Source: Stappia sp. MMSF_3263 (GTDB taxonomy: Bacteria; Pseudomonadota; Alphaproteobacteria; Rhizobiales; Stappiaceae). From it: a stretch of 64,000 bases of DNA. The translations under genes were made by a program, and so were the position numbers. The notes below the pieces were generated by a model. It made no database searches, had not been told where the DNA came from, and saw nothing but the letters and a program-made list of their open reading frames with translations. Below are positions 1-10,498 of this stretch, piece after piece. The DNA is taken from the NCBI RefSeq assembly GCF_030733745.1, contig NZ_JASHIK010000003.1, forward strand, positions 218,150 to 282,149, read 5' to 3'. Position 1 is the first letter of the stretch, and the number at the start of each line of letters is the position of its first letter.

Positions 1-2606
<2,606 letters not shown>

Positions 2607-3272
2607 GTCTGCCCTCTTTCTCATCCCGTGCAGGGTCCGACCTTTCCCGTTCGGGTCGCGCTTCTTTCAAAAGAAGCCCGGCTCGTGCGGCGAACGGGCG
2701 GACGCCCTGACGCTGACCAGTGAAGCGGACCGTTCCCGGGTCCGCCTTTTCCGGCGGTGCCTCCACAAGGGAGATCCGCCCAATACCCCCCGGCGTCTGC
2801 CTGCCGGACCTGCCGGCCGTCATCGGCCGGTCCCTGTCGCCTGCCTCGCGGTTTTGCGTCCGGCTTTCGCCGGGCCGTCGACCCGCAGGTTCCAGGGCTC
2901 TTTTAACACATGCCGCGGCCGGTGTTCAGCCGTCCGTCCCGCCCGATACGGCGGAGCCGGGGCGCCGGCACAGCGCGGCCAGCCCCGGCCACGTTTCGGC
3001 GTTTCGCCAAAAGGGACAGTATTCCTGTCCTATCTGGCGGAGGCGCACAATGCCAGATTTCCCGGGGGGGAGCAAGCGGCTTGCGCAAGGCCCGGCAACT
3101 ATTTCTTGCGCCGGGCACGGGGGCTTTTGTCATTATCGCAACGCGGCGCGGCTGTCGCGAGCAAGAATGTGTCAAAGGGCCGCGCCGACCGACACCGGCG
3201 CCGCCGTGCCGGCGGCAGCGGCAAGGCCTGCGGCATCTTGCATGCGTGGCCGTCCTCGTCCTAGATCGGCAG
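2607..3272. other. Intergenic region between divergent gltB and ltaE
   Basis: No convincing gene is seen in these 666 bp. The plus-strand frames crossing it are arginine/proline-rich shadows with no family resemblance. It should hold the promoters of gltB and ltaE, but no clear -35/-10 pair was recognised. One GC-rich hairpin at 2725-2745 (GCGGACC, 7-nt loop, GGTCCGC) is followed by CTTTT on the plus strand. It looks like a terminator, but there is no plus-strand gene upstream for it to serve, so it may be an attenuator or chance. Confidence 0.5.
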
Positions 3273-4304
3273 ATGATATTCGCCAGCGACAATTGGGCGG
3301 GGGCATCGCAGCCGGTGATCGATGCGATGATCCGCCACAACACCGGATCGGCGCCAGCCTATGGCACCGATCCGCTCACCGAGCGCGTCACGTCGCGCTT
3401 TCGCGACATCTTCGAACATGACGTCACGGTGCTGTTCACCGCGACGGGGACGGGCGCCAACGCGCTCGCCATGGCCGGCTGCGCCCGGCCGGCCGGGCTG
3501 GTCATGACCAGCACCACCGCGCATATCCATTGCGACGAGTGGGGGGCGACGGAGTTCTTCTCGCACGGCATGAAGATGGTTCCGGTGGCCACGGCCAAGG
3601 GCAAGATCTCGGCCGGCGACCTTGCGACAGAGATCGGAAAATATCCCGAGGGCAGCCGGTTCGGCGTGCCAGTGGCGCTGAGCCTGACCCAGGCGAGCGA
3701 ATGCGGTACGGTCTACACGCCCGCCGAGGTCGCGGCGCTGACGGAGGCGGCGAAGGCGCGCGGCATGGTCTGCCACATGGACGGCGCGCGCTTTGCCAAC
3801 GCGCTGGCGCATCTGGGCTGCACGCCGGCGGAGACGACCTGGAAGGCGGGCATCGACATCCTCTCCTTCGGCGCCACCAAGAACGGCTGCTGGTGCGCCG
3901 AGGCCATGGTGGTGTTCAACCCGGACCGCCTGCGCGACCTGGCGACCCTGCGGGCGCGGGCCGGGCACCTTTTTTCCAAGTCGCGTTTCGTCGCCGCCCA
4001 GTTCGACGGCTATTTCGAGGGCGGCCACTGGCTGGACCTTGCCCGCCACGCCAACGAAATGGCGCGGCGCCTGTCGGAGGGGCTGGTGGCGGCCGGCCAC
4101 GGGCTCGCCTATCCGACCGAGGCCAACGAGGTGTTTCCGCTGCTCGACCTTGCCACCATCGCGCGGCTGCGCGAGGCGGGTGCGGCGTTCTACGAATGGC
4201 CGGAAGCGGGCGAGGGCGAGGGACGCGTTGCCGTGCGCCTCGTCACGTCCTTCGCGACGCCCGAGGCCGATGTCGACCGGTTCGTGGAGATCGCCGGCGG
4301 CTGA
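3273..4304 (+). CDS. ltaE: Low-specificity L-threonine aldolase (PLP-dependent)
   Basis: Predicted 343-residue cytosolic beta-eliminating lyase family enzyme. Family members cleave L-threonine or L-allo-threonine to glycine and acetaldehyde with pyridoxal phosphate. The N-terminus FASDNWAGA is typical of the family. HMDGAR (about 168-173) supplies the aspartate that contacts the pyridine nitrogen, and SFGATKNG carries the likely Schiff-base lysine, Lys203. The ATG at 3273 was chosen because family members start just before FASDN. The open frame extends 121 codons upstream, but that part is low-complexity and unlike the family. The ribosome-binding site is weak. A strong hairpin lies immediately downstream. 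Exact substrate preference cannot be read from sequence. Confidence 0.88.
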   Translation: MIFASDNWAGASQPVIDAMIRHNTGSAPAYGTDPLTERVTSRFRDIFEHDVTVLFTATGTGANALAMAGCARPAGLVMTSTTAHIHCDEWGATEFFSHGMKMVPVATAKGKISAGDLATEIGKYPEGSRFGVPVALSLTQASECGTVYTPAEVAALTEAAKARGMVCHMDGARFANALAHLGCTPAETTWKAGIDILSFGATKNGCWCAEAMVVFNPDRLRDLATLRARAGHLFSKSRFVAAQFDGYFEGGHWLDLARHANEMARRLSEGLVAAGHGLAYPTEANEVFPLLDLATIARLREAGAAFYEWPEAGEGEGRVAVRLVTSFATPEADVDRFVEIAGG

Positions 4305-4329
4305 GCGGCCAAGGTCACTTCAACAAAAA

Positions 4330-4360
4330 GCCGGCCGGGAGAACCCGGCCGGCTTCGTCA
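4330..4360. terminator. Bidirectional Rho-independent terminator
   Basis: A perfect 10-bp stem (GCCGGCCGGG at 4330-4339, loop AGAA, CCCGGCCGGC at 4344-4353) lies between the convergent genes ltaE and hsp20. Five A residues precede it, giving a good U-tract (CTTTTTGTTG) for the minus-strand hsp20 transcript. The plus-strand side is weaker (TTCGTCATTT). Confidence 0.85.
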
Positions 4361-4398
4361 TTTCCAGGTGGCGCGATCCGCGCCGGGCGGGCAGTCGG

Positions 4399-4854
4399 TC
4401 AGTTGACCGTCGCCTCGATCTGGCGGCTCTCCCCGGAGCTCACGCCGATCTCGATCTTGCGCGGCTTCATCGCCTCGGGAATCTCGCGCACGAGATCGAT
4501 ATGCAGAAGGCCGTTCCTCAGGCTGGCGCCCTTGACCTCGACATGGTCGGCGAGCTGGAAGCGGCGCTCGAAGGCGCGGGCGGCGATGCCGCGATAAAGC
4601 ACCTCGCCGGTCTCGGCTTCCTGGTTGCGCTCGCCCTTGATGGTGAGCACGTGCTCCTTGGCCTCGATTGTGAGGTCACTCTCGCCGAAACCGGCGACCG
4701 CCATGGAGATGCGATAGGCATTCTCGCCGGTGCGCTCGATGTTGTAGGGCGGATAGCTCGGCGTGTCCTGGGAAGAGGAAGTGTCGAGCATGGAGAGCAG
4801 CCGGTCGAAGCCGACGGTGGAACGGTAGAGCGGGCTGAAATCAAGATGACGCAT
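4399..4854 (-). CDS. Small heat-shock protein, Hsp20/IbpA family
   Basis: 151-residue alpha-crystallin-type small heat-shock protein, an ATP-independent holdase that binds unfolding proteins in the cytoplasm and hands them to DnaK/ClpB. The N-terminus MRHLDFSPLYRSTVGFDRL is the classic proteobacterial class A sHsp arm. The alpha-crystallin domain spans about 35-135 with YRISMAVAGF and FERRFQLADHV. The usual C-terminal I-X-I motif appears as KIEIGV. Size is normal. The upstream region is unusually informative: a sigma-32-like promoter and a leader with a UUGCU element facing the Shine-Dalgarno sequence, so both transcription and translation are probably heat-controlled. Confidence 0.95.
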   Translation of the reverse strand: MRHLDFSPLYRSTVGFDRLLSMLDTSSSQDTPSYPPYNIERTGENAYRISMAVAGFGESDLTIEAKEHVLTIKGERNQEAETGEVLYRGIAARAFERRFQLADHVEVKGASLRNGLLHIDLVREIPEAMKPRKIEIGVSSGESRQIEATVN

Positions 4855-4958
4855 CGTATTGTCCTCTCACTGAGCAACAGGTGATGGGTTCGATCGTCCG
4901 GATCCTGCCGTCATGGCCAGGGGGACGACCCGTGCGCGGGCCCGGTAGCGGCGCCCGC
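4855..4958 (-). promoter_or_regulatory. Candidate ROSE-type RNA thermometer in the hsp20 leader
   Basis: On the minus strand the 5' leader ends in a short hairpin: GUUGCUC, a three-base loop AGU, then GAGAGGAC, which is the Shine-Dalgarno region (plus-strand 4861-4877). The UUGCU pentamer pairing imperfectly with the SD, including a possible G-G opposition, is the hallmark of ROSE elements, which control many alphaproteobacterial small heat-shock genes. A GC-rich upstream hairpin (GCGGGC/GCCCGC) also fits the multi-hairpin layout. The leader length of about 100 nt follows from the promoter assigned upstream. The call rests on pattern recognition, not on a covariance-model search. Confidence 0.7.
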
Positions 4959-4964
4959 AGACCT

Positions 4965-4994
4965 GAGATGGGGATGCCCGAAGGCGCCGTCAAG
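4965..4994 (-). promoter_or_regulatory. Sigma-32 (RpoH)-type heat-shock promoter of hsp20
   Basis: Read on the minus strand: CTTGAC (4994-4989), a 15-bp spacer, then CCCCATCTC (4973-4965). This closely matches the known RpoH consensus CTTGAA, 13-17 bp, CCCCATNT. Transcription would begin near 4958 and give a leader of about 100 nt. Confidence 0.75.
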
Positions 4995-5179
4995 AGGGGC
5001 GCCGATGGCGGCGAAACGGCGGCGCCCGGCCATTGCGGAGATGCCGGATGGGGGAGGGAGCGGCAGCGATCCTGCAGATGAACGGCGGGTGAACGGGGCC
5101 TTCCGGTTCGGTTCACGGGAGCTGTCGCATTGTCGGGATGTCGAAACGGCGCCGATGCGCCCAACCAGGAGACAGACCG

Positions 5180-5572
5180 ATGAGGACCTCGCTTTTCGCC
5201 GCCGCCGCTCTCGGCTTCGTTCTTTCCATCTCCGGCGCCCAGGCGCTCGATGCGCGTGCCGGCAAGACCCCCGCCGCGACGCCGGCCTCCGCCTCCGTGG
5301 AAATCCAGCTCGTCGGCCATCGCCGCGGCCCGGGCTACCGTGCCCACCGCCTTGGCCCGCGCCAGATCGCCCGCCGCCTGCATCGCCAGGGCTACAAGCG
5401 GATCGGGAACCTGCGCCCGCGCGGCGATGTTTATGTCGTCCGTGCGCATGGCCGCCGCGGCGTGCCGCAGCGCCTCGTGGTCGATGCCTATTCGGGCCGG
5501 GTGGTCGGACGCACGGTCGTCGGCTGGGGTGGTCGCGGCGGTCGGGGTCATGGTGGCTGGGGCCGCTGGTAA
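5180..5572 (+). CDS. Secreted basic protein, PepSY-like, function unknown
   Basis: 130-residue protein with a clear Sec signal peptide (MRTSLFAAAALGFVLSISGAQA, cleavage near residue 22). A GGAG-type ribosome-binding site lies 9 bases before the ATG at 5180. The mature part is Arg/Gly/His-rich. A segment at about 57-105 (ARRLHRQGYKRIGNL, then DVYVVRAHG, then LVVDAYSGRVVG) has the alternating layout of a PepSY-like fold, with a helix ending in GY, a strand, and a strand ending in D.Y.G.V. The C-terminus is a Gly-rich tail (GWGGRGGRGHGGWGRW). Such exported proteins are common in Hyphomicrobiales but have no assigned function. Confidence 0.75.
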   Translation: MRTSLFAAAALGFVLSISGAQALDARAGKTPAATPASASVEIQLVGHRRGPGYRAHRLGPRQIARRLHRQGYKRIGNLRPRGDVYVVRAHGRRGVPQRLVVDAYSGRVVGRTVVGWGGRGGRGHGGWGRW

Positions 5573-5770
5573 GGCTCCCCGCGACAGCCATCTTTCCGCC
5601 AGCAAGAACGGGCCGCCGGAGTTGAGCCGGCGGTCCCGCTCCTGTAAGAGAAACGGGAGCTTCCGGTTTCGGCCGGACCGGTCGGTCCCGGAGGCTGGCC
5701 CGGCTCCACGGGCCGCTTGCAACGATCAGGGTGGACGCGCCGACGTCCTCAGGACGAAAGCGCCTTGGCC

Positions 5771-6760
5771 ATGGACCTTTTCGATCATCCGGAAAACCCG
5801 ATCCCGGCAGGCGGCATCTGCGCGAGCGTGACCACACGCGACGGCGTCCGCCTGCGCACCGCACGCTGGATGCCGGACCGGGGCCCCCTGAGGGGCACGG
5901 TGACGCTGCTGCAGGGCCGCGCCGAATTCATCGAGAAGTATTTCGAGACGATCAGCGATCTGAGGGCGCGCGGCTTCGCCGTGGTGACGTTCGACTGGCG
6001 CGGGCAGGGCGGATCGCAGCGGCTGCTGTCGAACCCCCGTCGCGGCCATGTCGACGATTTTTCCGATTATGTCACGGATCTCGAACATGTGATGCGCGAG
6101 GTGTCGCTCGCCTGCATGCCGGGGCCGCATCACCTGCTTGCCCATTCGACTGGCGGGGCCATCGCGCTGCTGGCGGCCGGACGCCTCAGGACCCAGGTCG
6201 AGCGGGCCGTGCTGTCGGCGCCGCTGATCGGGCTCGGCAGGATCGGTGGAAAGCTGCCGCAAAAGGTCATCTGCCCGTTGGCAAGCACGCTGTCGGCCTT
6301 CGGCCTCGGCCAGGCATTCGTGCCCGGCGGCAAGGAAAAGCTGGAGATGACGTTCGAAACCAACCCGCTGACGTCGGATGCGGCGCGGTTTCACCGCAAC
6401 GAAGCCGTCCTGTCGGCCTATCCGCATCTGGAAATCGGGGCGCCGACGATCGACTGGCTGGCCTCGGCCTGCCGTACGATGAACCGCTTCATGGCGCCGG
6501 ACTTCGGCCCGTCCATGTCGCTGCCGGTGCTCATCGTCGCCTCGACCGGCGACGGGATCGTGTCCACGCGCGCTGCCGAGCGCTTCGCCCGCCAGACGCG
6601 CTCCGCACGCTTCCTGGAGATCGCCGGCGCGCGCCACGAGCTGCTGATGGAGGACGATCTTTATCGCGACCAGTTCCTGGCCGCGTTCGACGCCTTTGTC
6701 GGGGACGGGCCGGTCGCCGGACGGCCGGGACGCTCCGAGCCGGCTGTTCCGTCGTCCTAG
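5771..6760 (+). CDS. Alpha/beta hydrolase, lysophospholipase (PldB)-like
   Basis: 329-residue serine hydrolase. Visible features are the oxyanion region LLQGRAEFIEKY (about 41-52), the strand-helix motif TFDWRGQGGS, the nucleophile elbow LLAHSTGG (Ser in HSTGG), an acid residue in ASTGDGIV, and the catalytic His in GARHELL near the C-terminus. QGRAEFIEKYFE is characteristic of the alphaproteobacterial lysophospholipase L2/monoacylglycerol-lipase-like subgroup. The ATG at 5771 (MDLFDHPENPIPAGG) is preferred over a TTG 18 codons upstream because family members start here. There is no signal peptide, so it is probably cytosolic or peripheral. The natural substrate is unknown. Confidence 0.85.
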   Translation: MDLFDHPENPIPAGGICASVTTRDGVRLRTARWMPDRGPLRGTVTLLQGRAEFIEKYFETISDLRARGFAVVTFDWRGQGGSQRLLSNPRRGHVDDFSDYVTDLEHVMREVSLACMPGPHHLLAHSTGGAIALLAAGRLRTQVERAVLSAPLIGLGRIGGKLPQKVICPLASTLSAFGLGQAFVPGGKEKLEMTFETNPLTSDAARFHRNEAVLSAYPHLEIGAPTIDWLASACRTMNRFMAPDFGPSMSLPVLIVASTGDGIVSTRAAERFARQTRSARFLEIAGARHELLMEDDLYRDQFLAAFDAFVGDGPVAGRPGRSEPAVPSS

Positions 6761-6770
6761 GGTCCTGACC

Positions 6771-7328
6771 CTAGGACGTGGGATCTTCCCTCGGCACCGG
6801 CCCGCGAACGGCGCGATCCAGCTCGCGCATCAATTCTCCAACGCGGCCACCTCCGGGCGGGGCGGCGGGATAGCGGCGCAGCACGCTTGCCAAGAGGGGT
6901 GTCGCCAGGTCCCGGAGCGCCGCCAAATCGCCGTCTGCCTCTCCTTCACCCGACAGTTCGATCGCGTGTGCGGCATGGGCGGCGGATCCGAGAATGTGTT
7001 TGACCTGGTTCGGATCGGCGAGGGGGTGCAGGTAAGCCGCGCCGGCCGCGGCTGCGGCTGCACGGGCCACCTCGCCGGCGGCGATCCCGCCCGTATCGGT
7101 GACCTCCCTGGCTGACCGCAGCGCCGCCCAGGCGCACTCGCGCAGCAGCCTGCTCCGCCTGGCGCCATTCGCGAATGCCCAAGCCGCTTCAACCGCCGCG
7201 CCCGGACGCATGTCGGCCGGCTCGCGGGCTTCGAAGACCGGAAGAACCAGGCGCGTGCAGGCGACCGCGTAAGCGGCGACCGCACGCAATTCGTCAAGGC
7301 CAAGTTCGATCCGCGTGTCCTGTGTCAT
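6771..7328 (-). CDS. Imm-5-like (putative immunity protein) family protein
   Basis: 185-residue all-helical Ala-rich protein. The layout LDELRAVAAYAVACTRLVLPVFE, then a central helix pair (FANGARRSRLLRECAWAAL), then HPLADPNQVKHILGSAAHAAHAIEL resembles the Imm-5-like domain annotated as putative immunity protein, often mislabelled exonuclease SbcC. The start at 7328 (MTQDTRIELG) is inferred from that family. It is convergent with the upstream hydrolase, with only 10 bp between stops. No toxin gene lies beside it, so an immunity role is an annotation inherited from the family, not something the context shows. Confidence 0.6.
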   Translation of the reverse strand: MTQDTRIELGLDELRAVAAYAVACTRLVLPVFEAREPADMRPGAAVEAAWAFANGARRSRLLRECAWAALRSAREVTDTGGIAAGEVARAAAAAAGAAYLHPLADPNQVKHILGSAAHAAHAIELSGEGEADGDLAALRDLATPLLASVLRRYPAAPPGGGRVGELMRELDRAVRGPVPREDPTS

Positions 7329-7441
7329 CGTGCACCGCCAGGACCGTTGCATCCGGTCTTGCCGACCGGACGCTCATGACCATCGCAAGGGGACGCCCGC
7401 GCCACCGTGTGACGAGATTGCCGGTCGTGCTTCCTCACGCT

Positions 7442-8233
7442 TCAGACAGCGGCTCCGGCGAGCATCGCCAGCACCTTGTCGTGCAGGCGGCGATCGCCGG
7501 TGGCGAGGATCTGTCCGCCTTTGGCCGGCGAACCGCCGTTCCAGTTGGTGACCACGCCGCCGGCCCCCTCGATGATCGGCGCCAGGGCGACGATGTCATA
7601 GGGCTGCAGCCCGGTCTCGATGACGAGGTCGACCTGGCCGCTGGCCAGCATGCAGTAGCCGTAGCAGTCGGTGCCGTAACGGGCGGTGCGCACCGTACGC
7701 TCGATTTCCAGGTAGACGTCGCGCTCGGCACCCTGGAACAGGCCCGGATGGGTGGTGCAGATGATCGCGTCGGACAGGCTGGCGCAACCGCGCGTCTTCA
7801 GCTCGCGGCGGCTGCCGCCGCGCGACAGCCAGGCCGAGCGGCGATCGCCATAAAAGCGTTCGCCGACATAGGGTTGGTCCATGACGCCGAAGACCGGCTC
7901 GCCATGCCTGTTCAGCCCGATCAGGGTGCCCCAGGTGGGCAGCCCGCAGATGAAGGCGCGGGTGCCGTCGATAGGATCGAGAACCCATACGTGCTCGGCA
8001 TCGAGGCGCACATTGCCGTGTTCCTCGCCAAGGATGCCGTGATGGGGATAGTCCGCCTCGATCAGTTCGCGGATCGCCGTTTCGCCGGCCCGGTCGGCGA
8101 TGGTGACAGGATCGAAACCGCCCTGTTCCTTGTTGCCTACCGAAAGGTCGGTGCGGAAATGCGGCAGGATCGCCTCCGCCGAGGCGGTGCAGAGCCGGTC
8201 GGCGAACGCGGCAAGGTCTTCGGTTTCGAGCAT
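7442..8233 (-). CDS. hisN: Histidinol-phosphatase, inositol monophosphatase-type
   Basis: 263-residue Mg2+-dependent phosphatase of the IMPase superfamily. The motif EEHG (metal ligand) is followed by VLDPIDGTRAFICGLPTWG, the HisN-type version of the DPxDG(T/S) motif. The C-terminal motif is PYDIVALAPIIEGAGG. The R-A-F-I-x-G form of motif 2 is the usual marker of HisN rather than SuhB. It would dephosphorylate histidinol phosphate in histidine synthesis. The ATG at 8233 has a good AAGGA site 8-9 bases upstream; 29 further codons are open upstream but unlike the family. The mmgR small RNA lies upstream on the other strand. A true SuhB paralogue sits at 61161-61955. Confidence 0.85.
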   Translation of the reverse strand: MLETEDLAAFADRLCTASAEAILPHFRTDLSVGNKEQGGFDPVTIADRAGETAIRELIEADYPHHGILGEEHGNVRLDAEHVWVLDPIDGTRAFICGLPTWGTLIGLNRHGEPVFGVMDQPYVGERFYGDRRSAWLSRGGSRRELKTRGCASLSDAIICTTHPGLFQGAERDVYLEIERTVRTARYGTDCYGYCMLASGQVDLVIETGLQPYDIVALAPIIEGAGGVVTNWNGGSPAKGGQILATGDRRLHDKVLAMLAGAAV

Positions 8234-8550
8234 CGGGAACGGTTCCTTCGGATCCTGCCGGTTTGCCGCGTCGTACAGCTTCGGGGGATGGCGCGCGTCG
8301 CGGCGTGGCGGGCTTGGCAAGAGTGCGGATGTGGCGCGAAAAGCGGCAACTGCCTGATCGAGCCTCTTTTTAAGCAGCGCGGCGCGGCGAAGTCGAGCGG
8401 AAATCCGCCCAAGGGCAATTTTATCAAGGAGATTTAGTAAAGATTATCTCATTGAAATATATGAGTTTTCCAAAAATATACAGCCGAATTTACCGCGAGA
8501 ATCGAATTTCGATATTGACTTTTGTGCGCCGCGATGGAAACTTGTTGCAG
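8234..8550. other. hisN/mmgR divergent promoter region, AT-rich
   Basis: The stretch from about 8420 to 8520 is strikingly AT-rich for this genome. It probably carries promoters for hisN (minus) and mmgR (plus). A TTGACT hexamer at 8515-8520 with AAACTT 17 bp further (8538-8543) would start transcription near 8550, just where the folded sRNA begins. A 104-codon plus-strand frame starting at 8452 crosses the sRNA and its terminator and is not accepted as a gene. Confidence 0.5.
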
Positions 8551-8637
8551 TGCGATATGGCTTGCCAGATCGCGCCGCCCTCCTTGGGCGTTTCCTCCCT
8601 AGACTCGGGCCGCCTCGCAAGAGTGCGGCCCTTTTTT
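8551..8637 (+). ncRNA. mmgR: Trans-acting small RNA MmgR (alpha-r8 / suhB RNA family)
   Basis: About 87 nt with three hairpins. SL1 is 8552-8573 (GCGAU, bulged A, UGGC/GCCA, AUCGC with a CUUG-type loop). SL2 is 8576-8590 (CGCCC, loop UCCUU, GGGCG). A strong terminator is at 8607-8637. Between SL2 and the terminator is UUUCCUCCCU (8591-8600), exposed as single strand. This 10-mer is, as I recall, the ultraconserved element of the alpha-r8/MmgR family. The Rfam family is named suhB for its position beside an inositol-monophosphatase gene, as here next to hisN. Two anti-Shine-Dalgarno segments (CCUCCUU and UUCCUCCC) suggest it blocks ribosome binding on target mRNAs. In Sinorhizobium MmgR limits polyhydroxybutyrate accumulation. 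The 5' end is estimated. Confidence 0.82.
8607..8637 (+). terminator. Rho-independent terminator of mmgR
   Basis: GGGCCGC (8607-8613), CTC, loop GCAA, GAG, T, GCGGCCC (8625-8631), then six T residues. It is oriented on the plus strand, where no protein gene precedes it, which supports the small-RNA call. Confidence 0.92.
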
Positions 8638-8701
8638 CTTGGATTCTCCGCTCTCCTGTTGGCGTCGTGCTGGATGCCGGGAAATTCGCCCGGCGGCCCC
8701 G

Positions 8702-9592
8702 CTATTCGGCGGCAAGCGCGTCGGGGATCAGGCCGGCGTCGGGCAGGGCGACCAGCGCCTCGTTGAAGCGGGCAAGGTCGGCGGCGAACGCCTCGAAGCC
8801 GGAATTGCGGTCGGTGCGCGCCTCGTCCATGTAGAGGCTGCGGTTGATCTCCACCTGCAGCGCATGCAAGCCCTTGGCAGGGCGGCCGTAATGCTCGGTG
8901 ATGAAGCCGCCGGCATAGGGCTTGTTGCGCGCAACGGTGTAGCCCATGTCGCGCAGGATCTCCGTCGCCCGGTCGACCAGGGCAAGCGCGCAACTGGTGC
9001 CGTAGCGATCGCCCAGGATGAAATCGGGGCGCGGCCCGTTGTCGCTGCTGCGGATCGTCGAGGGCATCGAATGGCAGTCGACCAGCACCGCATAGCCGAA
9101 ATTCACATGGGTTCTGGCAAGCAGCCGGCGCAGGGTGAGGTGATAGGGCTTGTAGATCGTCTCGATGCGGTCGAGCGCCTCGCGCACCGACATGCGCCCG
9201 CGATAGATCTCCTGGGCCTCCCCGACGACACGGGCGATGGTGCCGAGGCCTCCGGCGACCCGGATCGACCGGCTGTTGGCATAGGCGGGCAGGCGGTCCT
9301 CGTACATCTTCGGATCGAGTTCGTAGGGCTCGCGGTTGACGTCCAGATAGGCGCGCGGGAAGCAGGCCCGCAGGAGCGGTGCGCCAAGCCCGGTGACGCC
9401 GGAAAACAGCTCGTCGACGAAGGCGTCCTCGGACCTGCGGATGGCGAGGCGGTCGAGGCGCGAGGCGTTCAGGAACGCTTCGGGATAGTGCCGGCCCGAA
9501 TGGGGCGAGTTGAACACGAAGGGAACGTGTTGCTCGGCGGGATGCAGGACTTCGAAGGCTTCCATGTCCTCGAACCCGCTGACGACCTGCAT
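8702..9592 (-). CDS. N-formylglutamate amidohydrolase family protein (copy 1)
   Basis: 296-residue member of the N-formylglutamate amidohydrolase family, which hydrolyses N-formyl-L-glutamate to formate and glutamate (histidine degradation) or related N-formyl amino acids. Visible metal-site motifs are FNSPHSGRHYP near the N-terminus, the LDVNREPYELD region, VDCHSMPS in the centre and ALQVEINRSLYMDE near the end. The start at 9592 (MQVVSGFEDMEAF) has a GGAGAAGG site immediately upstream; the longer open frame is not family-like. It is divergent from cpdR. A second, more distant family member lies at 17375-18214, so the substrate of each copy is uncertain. Confidence 0.85.
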   Translation of the reverse strand: MQVVSGFEDMEAFEVLHPAEQHVPFVFNSPHSGRHYPEAFLNASRLDRLAIRRSEDAFVDELFSGVTGLGAPLLRACFPRAYLDVNREPYELDPKMYEDRLPAYANSRSIRVAGGLGTIARVVGEAQEIYRGRMSVREALDRIETIYKPYHLTLRRLLARTHVNFGYAVLVDCHSMPSTIRSSDNGPRPDFILGDRYGTSCALALVDRATEILRDMGYTVARNKPYAGGFITEHYGRPAKGLHALQVEINRSLYMDEARTDRNSGFEAFAADLARFNEALVALPDAGLIPDALAAE

Positions 9593-9856
9593 GATCCGCC
9601 TTCTCCGAATGTCCCGACTGTCGTGCGCTTGCACGAATTCCCTATTAGTCCCCGAATCGCGGTTAATGTCCACATGCCCGGTGGGTAACGCGGGGCGCCC
9701 GCGGACCGATCGTCGCTTTCACTGGATGTTTACCGCCTTTCGGCCTTATAACCGTCGAAGGGAATGTGCCAAAACGGGATATGGCAAGCATCGCCGGGCC
9801 GGCGTGACCGGGCACAGCACACGGGACGCCGCCCTGGGCGGGATGGACAAGACGAG

Positions 9857-10216
9857 ATGACACGAATCCTACTTGCGGAAGACGACAATGACATGCGCCG
9901 GTTCCTTGCCAAGGCGCTGCAGAAGGCCGGTTACGATGTCGTCTCCTTCGACAACGGCAAGAGTGCCTATGAGCGTCTGCGCGAAGAGCCGTTCTCGCTG
10001 CTGCTGACCGATATCGTCATGCCGGAAATGGACGGGATCGAACTGGCGCGGCGCGCCACGCAACTCGACCCCGACCTCAAGGTCATGTTCATCACGGGCT
10101 TTGCCGCCGTCGCGCTCAACCCGGATTCGCAGGCGCCCAAGGACGCCAAGGTGCTGTCCAAGCCGTTCCACCTGAAGGACCTGGTGCTTGAAGTCGAGCG
10201 CATGCTCGCCGCCTGA
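9857..10216 (+). CDS. cpdR: Single-domain response regulator CpdR
   Basis: 119-residue stand-alone receiver. The acidic pocket EDDND is at 8-12, the phosphoacceptor Asp52 is in LLTDIVMPEMDG, and Lys102 is in LSKPF. In Caulobacter and rhizobia, unphosphorylated CpdR localises ClpXP to the cell pole and primes degradation of CtrA, PdeA and other cell-cycle substrates. Its phosphorylation is driven by CckA-ChpT. The protein ends in MLAA; a C-terminal Ala-Ala is the known ClpXP degron of CpdR itself. Start ATG 9857 (MTRILLAED). The partner adaptor gene rcdA is in the same window at 53810-54355. Confidence 0.93.
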   Translation: MTRILLAEDDNDMRRFLAKALQKAGYDVVSFDNGKSAYERLREEPFSLLLTDIVMPEMDGIELARRATQLDPDLKVMFITGFAAVALNPDSQAPKDAKVLSKPFHLKDLVLEVERMLAA

Positions 10217-10321
10217 CGGGCGCCGCGCCCGGTTCGGGTGCATCCGCCCCTCGCAAGGGCCGTGTTTTCCACCGCTTGTGCGGTTCTTCCGGGATCGGGC
10301 AAAGAAGTTTCAGAACAGGGC

Positions 10322-10350
10322 TTGCACCGTCTTTCGAAGCCCGCTATATC
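10322..10350 (+). promoter_or_regulatory. Promoter of tRNA-Val
   Basis: TTGCAC (10322-10327), a 17-bp spacer, and TATATC (10345-10350) form a good housekeeping-type promoter about 70 bp before the tRNA. Confidence 0.6.
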
Positions 10351-10423
10351 GCTTGCCACCATGCCAGACAGATGGTGTTGGTACCGGACTTCGCGGCGGA
10401 TCACCGCCGGTTTTTCAAGGTTC

Positions 10424-10498
<75 letters not shown>

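Noticed and set aside
2725..2750. Terminator-like hairpin with CTTTT on the plus strand
   Set aside because: No plus-strand gene or promoter upstream; T-tract short. Left as a note in the spacer entry.
5089..5116. Inverted repeat GTGAAC-N16-GTTCAC upstream of the secreted PepSY-like gene
   Set aside because: Six-base arms can occur by chance; spacing differs from the similar-looking dyad near gapR, so a common operator is not supported.
5609..5637. GC hairpin (GGGCCGCCGG/CCGGCGG) after the secreted protein gene
   Set aside because: No U-tract and a bulged arm; not convincing as a terminator.
8452..8766. 104-codon plus-strand frame with a weakly secretory-looking C-terminus
   Set aside because: It covers the whole mmgR sRNA and its terminator and then runs antisense into the amidohydrolase gene; no family resemblance or ribosome-binding site.
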